DNA of 64,000 nt from Ferruginibacter sp. (GTDB lineage Bacteria; Bacteroidota; Bacteroidia; Chitinophagales; Chitinophagaceae): contig JAQBNH010000006.1 of NCBI GenBank assembly GCA_028288705.1, positions 248,001 to 312,000 of the forward strand. Reading direction: 5' to 3'. The stretch's first letter is position 1. The number at the start of each line of letters is the position of its first letter. The notes below the pieces were generated by a model, which saw nothing but the letters and a program-made list of their open reading frames with translations, was not told the DNA's origin and ran no database searches. Below, one piece after another: positions 8,489-17,188 of the stretch. The position numbers and the translations under genes are program-made.

Positions 8489-10207
8489 TTAGAAATCGTA
8501 TTGCCTTTTAAACATATTCAGCCGCACACCGGCAGTTACCAAGGTAGTTTTGCTTTCACCCGGGAGATCTTTCAGTTTATATAACCGATGTTGCAAAGAA
8601 ACATCGAAAAACAGGTTTTGCTTTACTTCGTATGAAACCTGCAGGTAGCCATTGAAACATTTTGCCTGGCGTCCGCTCCCTACTTCAAAACCATTATCCG
8701 CAACACGCGTAGTATAGTTTTTAAAGATGTTTCCGCCAAAGTTTTTGTTGGCACTATCCAGTCCCTGTTTGAAATAAATAGCGCGACCGTAAAGGTTCCA
8801 TTTTGGCGCGGGCTGATAAGTGACGATGCCGATGAATTCCTGGAAATTCGCGCCCAGCGGGTGCGCCAGCGGCTGATTGTAATGCGTATAGTTCGCAACG
8901 GTATCGTAATGAGAATAAGTAAACGGCCTTACACGATTTGCTTCTACCTGCACATCAAGATTTTTAATTCCGAATGCATCTACATACTTCATCCCTGTTT
9001 GAATGCCGAATTTGTTGATCCAGCTGGTAGGATTGTTACGCACCTCTGATAACTTAAATTCATCCAGTAAAAATTGCCCGTAAAATTGCAGGCGATGTGC
9101 CACGTTCGCTTTAAAATCAAGACCAGCAACAGCATTATCAGGGCTGCCAACTGTTCCTTCGATATGACGGAAGAAAATGATCGGGTTTAAATATTGGAAG
9201 TCGAAATGATTTTTCCTGCCGAATACAACACCTTCGAATAAACCGATATTCAACCATTTGGTAACGTTCATGCTAAGATGGTGCATCGCTGCGTATTTGC
9301 GATCCAGTAGCGAATCGCCTTTCTTCGTGAACTGCGGCATCAGCTCCATAAAAATATTCTGGTAATTCAGTTTCCAGATCCTTGTGTTCACTTTCGCAAA
9401 CAGGTAGCTATTACCCCAATCACTGAGGAAAAGACTGCGGTAACCATCACCAATGAAGTTCTTATCATAACCAAATTGGAAGTCGATGAATTTGGCAGCA
9501 TTAAAAGTAATATAGCCGCGGGCATCAAAATAATCAACACCGGATTTCTTAAATGGCTTATAAAAACCTACGCCCGGCACGGCACGAAAGGTATTCACCT
9601 GCTGCTGAAAAAATTGCGGTCCGCGCTCCTGGTTGTCGGTAATAAATGAAGAGAAACCGATCTTCTTTGCGATCATCCCGCGAACACTGATACCACGGGT
9701 ATTTAAAAAGATGCCTTCATCATAACCCGGTTCTACTGCCTGGTGTATTTGCAGCAACGGATTTACCGCCAGGAAAAAATCTTTATTATTTACTTCGAAA
9801 AAATTTGCCTGTGTTTTATAAAAACTTTTTAACAACGGCTTTTTGCTGATAAAGTCTTCGCGGTTGCCGGTTACCCATTCGCTGTTGTTCATCAGCAGGC
9901 TGCGCAGGTTATATTCATCTACTGCTGTGAGATCAAGATCCGTCCAGTCCTTGTATCGGTCTGCGCCTGTTGAATCTTTATAACCCATGCGGGCACTATC
10001 TAAAAATTCCGCTTCCTGAACAATATACCTGCGGTTAAAAGGCTTCAGGGAAGAAAAATTAAGGTCGGTATTGGTTTGTTGCTTTATCTCCAGGCGCTCT
10101 ATAAAATGATTTTCTTTTGCGCCCTGGTTTAAAAATGTGGATTGCGCGGCAACCGTCATCGGACAAACAAAAACAATCAGTTTGATAAAGCTTTTAATAA
10201 TTTGCAT
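8489..10207 (-). CDS. Wzi/RemB-like outer-membrane beta-barrel protein
   Basis: 572 residues with a signal peptide (cleavage after VAAQ, about residue 22), then a long barrel-like sequence. The motif GYDKNFIGDGYRSLFLSDWGN and the later NPIIFFRHIEG resemble the capsule assembly Wzi family and RemB, a protein linked to gliding motility in Flavobacterium. Relatives are outer-membrane barrels; whether this copy works in motility, capsule surface attachment or neither cannot be told. Divergent from pyrC with only 35 bases between start codons. An alternative is a generic OprD/Wzi-fold porin. Confidence 0.68.
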   Translation of the reverse strand: MQIIKSFIKLIVFVCPMTVAAQSTFLNQGAKENHFIERLEIKQQTNTDLNFSSLKPFNRRYIVQEAEFLDSARMGYKDSTGADRYKDWTDLDLTAVDEYNLRSLLMNNSEWVTGNREDFISKKPLLKSFYKTQANFFEVNNKDFFLAVNPLLQIHQAVEPGYDEGIFLNTRGISVRGMIAKKIGFSSFITDNQERGPQFFQQQVNTFRAVPGVGFYKPFKKSGVDYFDARGYITFNAAKFIDFQFGYDKNFIGDGYRSLFLSDWGNSYLFAKVNTRIWKLNYQNIFMELMPQFTKKGDSLLDRKYAAMHHLSMNVTKWLNIGLFEGVVFGRKNHFDFQYLNPIIFFRHIEGTVGSPDNAVAGLDFKANVAHRLQFYGQFLLDEFKLSEVRNNPTSWINKFGIQTGMKYVDAFGIKNLDVQVEANRVRPFTYSHYDTVANYTHYNQPLAHPLGANFQEFIGIVTYQPAPKWNLYGRAIYFKQGLDSANKNFGGNIFKNYTTRVADNGFEVGSGRQAKCFNGYLQVSYEVKQNLFFDVSLQHRLYKLKDLPGESKTTLVTAGVRLNMFKRQYDF

Positions 10208-10242
10208 TCCCGGGAAATTTATAAATTCAGTAAATTCAAGAT

Positions 10243-11583
10243 ATGCAAAAGTACCTTTTTAAAAACATAGTTGTTGTAAATGAAGGTAAAATACAAACCC
10301 TGGATGTTCTTGTAAACGGCAATCGTATAGAAAAAATTGCAGGTCAGATAAATGAAAAAGGCAAAGTGACGGAAATGGACGGCACCGGTAAACACCTGCT
10401 GCCAGGCGTTATTGATGACCAGGTTCATTTTCGCGAGCCAGGACTTACACACAAGGCCGACATCTATACAGAAAGTAAAGCGGCGGTGGCCGGGGGAACA
10501 ACCAGCTTCATGGAAATGCCGAATACAATTCCCAATACCCTTACACTCGACCTGCTGGAAGACAAATACCAGCTGGCGAAACATCATTCGCTTGCCAACT
10601 ATTCTTTTTTCATGGGTGTGAGCAATGACAATGCAGACGAGGCTTTGCGGGCAAGTTCGTTAAAGGAAAATATTCCTGGATTAAAGATCTTCATGGGTAG
10701 CAGCACGGGAAATATGCTGGTGAGTAATCACAGCACGCTGAACCGGATTTTTAGTGAAACAGAATTACTCATTGCCACCCATTGCGAAGATGAACGCATC
10801 ATTCAACGAAATTACCAGCAACTAAAATCCATCAGGCCCAACCTCGAACCTGGAGATCACCCGCTGATCCGTGATGCGGAGGCTTGTTTCGAATCATCAC
10901 TGGTGGCGATACAGTTTGCAAAAAAATACGATACCCGGCTGCATATCTTGCATATCAGCACCGAAAAAGAATTACAACTGTTTAGTAATATGCTTCCGCT
11001 CCGCGACAAAAAGATCACCGCAGAAGTGTGTGTGCATCACCTGCATTTTACCGCCGACGACTATGCGCAGTTGGGCTATCGCATTAAATGTAATCCTGCA
11101 ATTAAATCTGCAGAAAATAAAAAAGCACTCTGGGAAGCATTGCTGGATGACCGTTTGGACGTAATCGCTACAGATCACGCACCACACCTGCTCTCAGAAA
11201 AAGAAGGGCCTTATGAAAAAGCGCATGCCGGGTTGCCATTGGTTCAACATTCGCTGTCACTTATGTTGCATTATCATAAGCAGGGATTCATCAGCCTGGA
11301 AAAGATCGCGGAGAAGATGAGTCATGCCGTAGCTGAATGTTTCCGCATCCGCGACCGGGGCTATATCCGTGAAGGGTATTATGCAGACCTCGTTGTTGCG
11401 GATCTGGCAAAACCTGCTACGGTAGCTAAAGAAAATCTTTTATATAAATGTGGCTGGAGCCCGCTCGAAGGTTTTCGTTTTCCTTCGGGCGTCACACATA
11501 CGATGGTTAGCGGGCAAATGATTTATGAAAATGGCGCCTTTAATGAATCTCATAAGGGCGAACGACTTTTATACAACAGGTAA
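10243..11583 (+). CDS. pyrC: Dihydroorotase (type I)
   Basis: 446 residues, an amidohydrolase of the class I dihydroorotase type. Motifs: DDQVHFREPG at residues 58-67 (metal site and substrate Arg; the first His of the usual HxH is Gln60), FMEMPNT, THCEDERI, LHILHISTEKE and ATDHAPH (catalytic Asp). It converts carbamoyl-aspartate to dihydroorotate in pyrimidine synthesis; PyrD, the next enzyme of the pathway, lies at 21 kb. It is followed after eight bases by a MutS-like gene, so both may share a transcript. The Gln substitution appears, to my knowledge, in other Bacteroidota enzymes and need not mean loss of function. Confidence 0.92.
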   Translation: MQKYLFKNIVVVNEGKIQTLDVLVNGNRIEKIAGQINEKGKVTEMDGTGKHLLPGVIDDQVHFREPGLTHKADIYTESKAAVAGGTTSFMEMPNTIPNTLTLDLLEDKYQLAKHHSLANYSFFMGVSNDNADEALRASSLKENIPGLKIFMGSSTGNMLVSNHSTLNRIFSETELLIATHCEDERIIQRNYQQLKSIRPNLEPGDHPLIRDAEACFESSLVAIQFAKKYDTRLHILHISTEKELQLFSNMLPLRDKKITAEVCVHHLHFTADDYAQLGYRIKCNPAIKSAENKKALWEALLDDRLDVIATDHAPHLLSEKEGPYEKAHAGLPLVQHSLSLMLHYHKQGFISLEKIAEKMSHAVAECFRIRDRGYIREGYYADLVVADLAKPATVAKENLLYKCGWSPLEGFRFPSGVTHTMVSGQMIYENGAFNESHKGERLLYNR

Positions 11584-11591
11584 CCTTAATA

Positions 11592-12908
11592 ATGGAGATA
11601 GATAAAATCACGCTAAGTGACCTTGCAATATTCAATTCGGAAGAGGAGTTTTCGGTTTTTAATAAACTGAATGCAACGCTTACCAGCCGCGGCAAAGAGC
11701 AGATGATCCACAACCTGGCAACGCCATTGCGATCAGTTGAAGCGATTCACGGAATCCAGCAAACGCTGAAAGAGATTCTATCCAAAGAAGCGCAATGGCC
11801 AAAACAAATCAGCAATGGTACCCTGATGGTGGTGGAACGTTTTTACGAAACGATGCTCGACCAAATTCCCGCTAATCCGAATTCTTTCGCCGCTTACAGC
11901 TACAAATTATTACACGCTCCCGATTTTTCACTCGTAAGATATTCAATCACCCATTGCTTCGATTTTATCAAAGGCATGGAACAGATGCTGCAGGTTTTTC
12001 TCCATGAAGAAACGCCTGCACCCATGAAGAAACTTTTGTTGCAGGCGCAAAAAGACCTGGTAAAAGAGCCGCTGAAAATTTTAAGCGGGCTGACTAAAAT
12101 AACGGAACTGCCAATGCCGCAAATGCTGGCTTTCGCTCACTTTGCGCGCTACCGGTTTAAACAGGAAATGCTCAGCCTGATCTACATTTACGCAAAACTG
12201 GATGCCTGGTATGGGATGGCAATGGCGGTAAAAAAGTTAGGGCTCAGCTTTCCTGAGTTCATCGCAACAGAAAAGCCGCTGATCGAAGCAACCGGCCTGT
12301 ATCATATTTTAGTGAATGAGCCGGTCGCCTATGATGTAAGCCTGGATGAAAAAAATAACTTCCTTTTTCTTACCGGGGCCAATATGGCCGGGAAAAGCAC
12401 ATTTATAAAATCAGTGGGAACAGCAGTTTTCCTCGCGCATACCGGCATGGGCGTACCTGCAGCAAAAATGTCGCTTTGTTATTTCGATGGGATGTTGAGC
12501 AATATCAACGTGATTGATAATATCGCGCGCGGGGAAAGTTATTTCTTTAATGAAGTGCAACGAATTAAAGCTACGATCAACAAAGTGAATGACGGCAGAA
12601 AGTGGCTCATCCTGATTGATGAATTGTTTAAAGGAACAAATGTTCAGGACGCCATGAAATGCAGCCTGGCCGTAATAGAAGGTTTATTAAAAATTGAAGA
12701 TTCTATTTTTATCCTCTCCACACATTTGTACGAGATCGGGGAAGGATTGAAAAAATATCCAAATATTAGTTTCAATTATTTTGAAACATTTGTAGAAGAT
12801 GATCAGTTAAGTTTTAATTACCAGCTTCGCCCGGGCATCAGCAACGATCGCCTTGGTTACCTGATCCTTAAAAAAGAAGGTGTTGTGAAAATGCTCGAAG
12901 ATTTGTAG
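11592..12908 (+). CDS. Short MutS-like ATPase
   Basis: 438 residues, about half of a full MutS. The mismatch-reading N-terminal domains are absent; a helical core (about 1-230) leads to the ATPase: Walker A GANMAGKSTF near residue 261, the MutS-type ARGESYFFNEVQRI, Walker B LILIDELFKGTN near 340 and STHLYEI near 378. No Smr nuclease or helix-hairpin-helix end is seen. It belongs to the short MutS-like proteins common in Bacteroidota. A role in DNA repair or recombination is plausible but not shown. It starts eight bases after pyrC. Confidence 0.85.
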   Translation: MEIDKITLSDLAIFNSEEEFSVFNKLNATLTSRGKEQMIHNLATPLRSVEAIHGIQQTLKEILSKEAQWPKQISNGTLMVVERFYETMLDQIPANPNSFAAYSYKLLHAPDFSLVRYSITHCFDFIKGMEQMLQVFLHEETPAPMKKLLLQAQKDLVKEPLKILSGLTKITELPMPQMLAFAHFARYRFKQEMLSLIYIYAKLDAWYGMAMAVKKLGLSFPEFIATEKPLIEATGLYHILVNEPVAYDVSLDEKNNFLFLTGANMAGKSTFIKSVGTAVFLAHTGMGVPAAKMSLCYFDGMLSNINVIDNIARGESYFFNEVQRIKATINKVNDGRKWLILIDELFKGTNVQDAMKCSLAVIEGLLKIEDSIFILSTHLYEIGEGLKKYPNISFNYFETFVEDDQLSFNYQLRPGISNDRLGYLILKKEGVVKMLEDL

Positions 12909-12919
12909 GCGATTTAATT

Positions 12920-12933
12920 CCCCGTTATCGGGG
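12920..12933 (+). other. Small hairpin between mutS-like gene and yifB
   Basis: CCCCG, loop TTAT, CGGGG. It lacks a following T tract, so it is at best a weak terminator or mRNA stem. Confidence 0.3.
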
Positions 12934-12989
12934 TTGAAAACCTCTGCCTGGAATGAAGCCTTTCCCCTACTTTGCTGCAAATATGTTTC

Positions 12990-14534
12990 ATGCTCGTGAA
13001 AACCTTTGGCAGCGCGGTGTACGGCGTGGAAGCCATTACCATTACCGTTGAAGTAAATGTAACCGGCCAGGGCCAGCATTATTACATTGTTGGCCTACCT
13101 GATATCGCTGTAAAAGAAAGTTTACAACGAGTGGAAAGTTCCATTAAAAGCAATGGTTACACGATGCCACGCACAAAACTCGTCGTAAATCTGGCTCCTG
13201 CAGATATTCGTAAAACCGGTTCCGCATTCGATCTCGCCATCGCAGTGGGCACTCTTGCCGCCACAGATCAGTTGGATGATCCGGAAATATTATCACGCTA
13301 TGTCATCATGGGGGAACTCAGCCTGGATGGCGAAGTGAAACCAATCAAAGGCGCTTTGCCGATTGCGATCCAGGCGCACAAGGAAGGTTTTGATGGCCTG
13401 ATCGTTCCCGCTGCCAACGCGCGGGAGGCGGCACTGGTAAACAAACTGAATGTGTTTGGCGTGACCCACCTGAAAGAAGTCATAGCTTTTTTTAAAGATC
13501 CCGATTCCCTGCAGGCCACCGTCGTTGACACGAAAGAAGCTTTCGCACAGGCACAATCCGATTTCGACATAGATTTTTGCGACGTAAAAAGCCAGGAAAA
13601 TATTAAACGCGCTTTGGAGATCACGGCAGCAGGCGGCCATAATGCCATCCTGATTGGCCCGCCCGGTGCCGGCAAAACGATGCTGGCAAAAAGGCTGCCC
13701 ACGATATTGCCGCCACTCAGTTTGGCAGAAGCGCTTGAAACTACAAAAATTCACAGCGTTGCCGGAAAGCTTCCCGAAAATTCGACGCTCGTAAGCAAGC
13801 GGCCGTTCAGAAGCCCGCACCATACAGTCTCTGATGTTGCACTCGTCGGTGGAGGCGGCAATCCCCAGCCCGGTGAAATTTCTTTAGCGCATAATGGCGT
13901 GCTGTTTTTGGATGAACTGCCGGAATTTAAACGCACCGTTTTAGAAGTGATGCGTCAGCCGATGGAGGAAAGAAAAGTGACGATCTCGCGGGCAAAGATT
14001 GCATTGGATTTTCCTGCCAGTTTTATGCTCATCGCCAGTATGAATCCGTGCCCCTGCGGGTATTTTAATCACCCCGAACGCCAATGTACCTGCCCGCCCG
14101 GCGCAGTTCAAAAATATTTAAACAAAATTTCCGGGCCTTTGCTTGACAGGATCGACCTACACGTGGAAGTTACACCCGTTGCTTTCCAGGAATTGTCTTC
14201 TGCCAACCAGTATGAAAAAAGCGTTTGCATCCGCGAACGCGTAATTCGCGCGCGGGAACTGCAAGCCATTCGTTACCGCATGGCCGATGGCGTATATGCC
14301 AATGCGCAGATGAGCAGCAAGATGATCAAGGAAATTTGCCAGCTTTCCGCGGCCGGACAAACGCTGTTGAAAATGGCGATGGAGAAACTTAATTTGTCGG
14401 CGCGGGCTTATGACCGTATTTTAAAAGTCAGCCGCACAATTGCAGATCTTGCTGCAAGTGCAGATATCCGGCCCGAACATGTTGCCGAAGCCATTCAATA
14501 CCGCAGCCTGGATCGTGAAGGTTGGGGGGCTTAA
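12990..14534 (+). CDS. YifB/ComM-family Mg-chelatase-like AAA+ ATPase
   Basis: 514 residues from ATG 12990 (VKTFGSAVYGVEAITITVEV is the usual N-terminus; an upstream TTG is unlikely). An N-terminal ChlI-like domain is followed by the AAA+ module with Walker A GPPGAGKT near residue 225, Walker B LFLDELPEF, the zinc-like CPCGYFNHPERQCTC segment and a C-terminal Mg-chelatase domain. The family includes ComM, which promotes branch migration during natural transformation in Gammaproteobacteria. That role is possible here but not shown. Confidence 0.92.
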   Translation: MLVKTFGSAVYGVEAITITVEVNVTGQGQHYYIVGLPDIAVKESLQRVESSIKSNGYTMPRTKLVVNLAPADIRKTGSAFDLAIAVGTLAATDQLDDPEILSRYVIMGELSLDGEVKPIKGALPIAIQAHKEGFDGLIVPAANAREAALVNKLNVFGVTHLKEVIAFFKDPDSLQATVVDTKEAFAQAQSDFDIDFCDVKSQENIKRALEITAAGGHNAILIGPPGAGKTMLAKRLPTILPPLSLAEALETTKIHSVAGKLPENSTLVSKRPFRSPHHTVSDVALVGGGGNPQPGEISLAHNGVLFLDELPEFKRTVLEVMRQPMEERKVTISRAKIALDFPASFMLIASMNPCPCGYFNHPERQCTCPPGAVQKYLNKISGPLLDRIDLHVEVTPVAFQELSSANQYEKSVCIRERVIRARELQAIRYRMADGVYANAQMSSKMIKEICQLSAAGQTLLKMAMEKLNLSARAYDRILKVSRTIADLAASADIRPEHVAEAIQYRSLDREGWGA

Positions 14535-14642
14535 GGCAGCTGTTGTTTATTCCAATCTGCCTTTCCGTCATTTTTCCGAACTTGTACGATATTTGATACA
14601 TCGAAACCCTTCAATGTATTCCCGTTTCAATTTTTAGCAGAC

Positions 14643-16463
14643 ATGAAAATTTTATTACAATACTTAAAACCACACAAATGGCTGGTGGTTTTCACTTTAT
14701 TAATGGCCGCGATCAATATTGGGTTCTCTTTATTTGACCCGATCCTCTTAGGCAAACTCGTTAACCTGGCAGCGGATCATCATAGTCAGAATTTTAACGA
14801 CAATACTTTTTTCTGGAGTTATGACCATATTGTTCGTAACGAAAAGCCTTACCTGCAACTGGGTGTTTTTTACATCCTGATCTTCTCCATTTCGGTTGCC
14901 ATGATGAGCCGTATTGCCAAGGCATTCCAGGATTATTTTTTAAATGTTGTCATTCAGAAATTCGGTGCACGCGTTTTTACAGACGGGCTGAAGCACGCGA
15001 TGAAATTACCTTACCAGCAGTTCGAAGATCAGCGAAGCGGTGAAACCTTGTCTATCCTTACGAAAGTGCGTGCCGATGTAGAAAAATTTATGATCAACTT
15101 CATCAACATCTTATTCGGTGTACTTGTGGGAGTCGTTTTCGTTTTTGTGTATGCGGCACTTTTTATTAACTGGCGCATTCCGGTTGCTTATTTTATTGGC
15201 ATACTCGTGCTCACATTTATTACCAACAGGCTGAGTAAAAAGATCAAGGTCATTCAAAAAAATATTGTGAGCCAAACAACGTCACTCGCGGGTTCCACAA
15301 CAGAATCATTAAGAAATATCGAGTTGGTAAAAAGCCTTGGCCTTACGCACCAGGAGGTGGAAAGATTAAATAAAAATACCTACAAGATCCTGGGCCTGGA
15401 ACTAACGAAAGTGAAGCGGATACGCAGTATCAGTTTTATCCAGGGAACTTTGGTGAACACATTGCGGCAGGTGATCCTGTATATTCTGATGTGGCTGATC
15501 TTCCGTAATGAAATGGATGCAGGCCAGTTGGTAACGATGCAGATATTTTCGTTTTTCATTTTCGGGCCGTTGCAGGAAATTGGAAATATTCTTCTATCCT
15601 ATCGCGAAGCAGAAGCATCGCTTAATAATTTTAAAGCGCTGATGGATAAAGCACCGGAAACTGAACCGGCACATCCGAAACCATTGGGAAATATCGAAAC
15701 ACTTTCTTTCAACGACGTAAGTTTCCAGCATCAAACAGCCGCTCACAAAGCGATTGATAATATCAGTTTCAATGTCCGGATCGGCGAAACCATTGCATTC
15801 GTCGGACCGAGCGGTAGCGGAAAATCAACGCTAATGAAATTGCTCGTGGGATTGTATCGTCCGCAAACCGGGAAGATTCTTTATAACAGTTTGGATGAGA
15901 CAGAAATTCTTTTTGACGACCTGCGCAACCAGATCGGTTTTGTAACACAGGATACGAACCTGTTCAGCGGCACGATCAAAGAAAATTTAATGTTTGTAAA
16001 TCCCGCGGCGACCGAGGCAGACTTGAATGAAGCATTAAGAAAAGCTGCCTGCACGAATTTACTGGAGCGCGCCGAAAAAGGCCTCGATACGATGATCGGT
16101 GAAGGCGGGCTTAAACTAAGCGGTGGTGAAAAACAACGCTTGTCAATTGCACGTGCGTTATTACGCCAGCCACATTTACTCATCTTTGATGAAGCTACTT
16201 CTGCACTCGATTCCTTAACCGAAGAAGAGATTACCAACACCATCCGCGACATCTCTTCTATGAAAGGACAGATCACCATTTTAATCGCGCATCGCCTGAG
16301 CACCATCATGCACGCCGACCGTATTTATGTGCTGGAAAAAGGCGACGTGGTGGAAACCGGAACCCATGAAAAATTACTGGAAGAAAAAGGTCTATATTAC
16401 GCGATGTGGCGCCAGCAAATCGGCGAACGCAAAAAGCAGGAAACCATTAAACCAGGAAATTAA
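14643..16463 (+). CDS. ABC exporter, fused membrane and ATPase domains
   Basis: 606 residues: a six-helix type I exporter membrane domain (about 15-320) and a nucleotide-binding domain with Walker A GPSGSGKST near residue 388, signature LSGGE near 496, Walker B LLIFDEAT near 515 and H-loop IAHRLS near 548. It would act as a homodimer or with another half-transporter in the inner membrane. The substrate (lipid, peptide or drug) cannot be read from sequence. It is followed 12 bases later by a SemiSWEET gene, suggesting co-transcription. Confidence 0.9.
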   Translation: MKILLQYLKPHKWLVVFTLLMAAINIGFSLFDPILLGKLVNLAADHHSQNFNDNTFFWSYDHIVRNEKPYLQLGVFYILIFSISVAMMSRIAKAFQDYFLNVVIQKFGARVFTDGLKHAMKLPYQQFEDQRSGETLSILTKVRADVEKFMINFINILFGVLVGVVFVFVYAALFINWRIPVAYFIGILVLTFITNRLSKKIKVIQKNIVSQTTSLAGSTTESLRNIELVKSLGLTHQEVERLNKNTYKILGLELTKVKRIRSISFIQGTLVNTLRQVILYILMWLIFRNEMDAGQLVTMQIFSFFIFGPLQEIGNILLSYREAEASLNNFKALMDKAPETEPAHPKPLGNIETLSFNDVSFQHQTAAHKAIDNISFNVRIGETIAFVGPSGSGKSTLMKLLVGLYRPQTGKILYNSLDETEILFDDLRNQIGFVTQDTNLFSGTIKENLMFVNPAATEADLNEALRKAACTNLLERAEKGLDTMIGEGGLKLSGGEKQRLSIARALLRQPHLLIFDEATSALDSLTEEEITNTIRDISSMKGQITILIAHRLSTIMHADRIYVLEKGDVVETGTHEKLLEEKGLYYAMWRQQIGERKKQETIKPGN

Positions 16464-16475
16464 TTTAATCCAGAT

Positions 16476-16730
16476 ATGAACAGCCTACAGTTGCTTGGCC
16501 TTGCCGCCGGCACGATTACCTCTATCACTTTTATTCCGCAGGTTATCCAGATCTGGCGCACGAAGTCTGCCAAAGATATTTCATTGCCCATGTTAAGCAT
16601 GCTGATCATCGGTGTGTCGCTTTGGCTGGCTTACGGAATCATCCTTCGTGATGCCGCAATCATTTATACAAATAGCATGGTGCTGTCCATGAGCCTGATT
16701 ATGCTTTACTTCAAATTCAGGTTCAGGTAA
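16476..16730 (+). CDS. SemiSWEET-type PQ-loop sugar transporter
   Basis: 84 residues with three membrane helices. The PQ motif in FIPQVIQIWRTKSAKDIS at residues 20-37 and the length are those of bacterial SemiSWEETs, which dimerise to form a sugar channel or facilitator. It sits between an ABC exporter and a DUF983 gene on one strand with short gaps. The sugar specificity is unknown. Confidence 0.9.
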   Translation: MNSLQLLGLAAGTITSITFIPQVIQIWRTKSAKDISLPMLSMLIIGVSLWLAYGIILRDAAIIYTNSMVLSMSLIMLYFKFRFR

Positions 16731-16748
16731 ATAAAGTTAACTTTGCCT

Positions 16749-17186
16749 ATGCAGGAAATGAAAAAACCAACACCGGGATATCTATGGAGCATTTTTACCA
16801 TGCGCTGCCCGCGTTGCCGCCGCGGACCAATGTTTTCAGATAGTAATCCTTATAAAAAACTTTCCTTAAAACATATTTTCGACATGCCGGAACATTGCCC
16901 GGTGTGTGCTCAAAAATATGATATGGAACCCGGTTTCTGGTATGGAACAGGATATGTTAGTTATGCACTCGCCGTGGCATTATCGGTAACAACATTTGTA
17001 GCCTGGTGGGTTTTGATTGGTGTAGGAACGAGTGATAACCGCATTTTTTACTGGCTGATTACAAACACAGTAATTCTTGTATTGTTACAACCTTGGCTGA
17101 TGCGATTGAGCCGCGTGATTTATATCCGGTTTTTTGTGGGATACGATGAAAATTACGACGCAAGTTTGCCGAAAGAATTCGAATAA
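16749..17186 (+). CDS. DUF983 membrane protein with zinc-ribbon-like cysteines
   Basis: 145 residues from ATG 16749. CPRCRRG and CPVCAQ near residues 20 and 50 form a four-cysteine knuckle, followed by two membrane helices (about 71-95 and 101-119) and a soluble tail. These features match DUF983, a family of unknown function common in Alphaproteobacteria and Bacteroidota. It is the last gene of the run starting at 14643 and convergent with the TonB receptor. Confidence 0.85.
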   Translation: MQEMKKPTPGYLWSIFTMRCPRCRRGPMFSDSNPYKKLSLKHIFDMPEHCPVCAQKYDMEPGFWYGTGYVSYALAVALSVTTFVAWWVLIGVGTSDNRIFYWLITNTVILVLLQPWLMRLSRVIYIRFFVGYDENYDASLPKEFE

Positions 17187-17188
17187 TA

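Noticed and set aside
13293-13823. Long antisense frames inside yifB
   Set aside because: Low stop-codon density is a by-product of codon use in the GC-richer yifB gene; the predicted protein has no family resemblance and the sense gene is clearly conserved.
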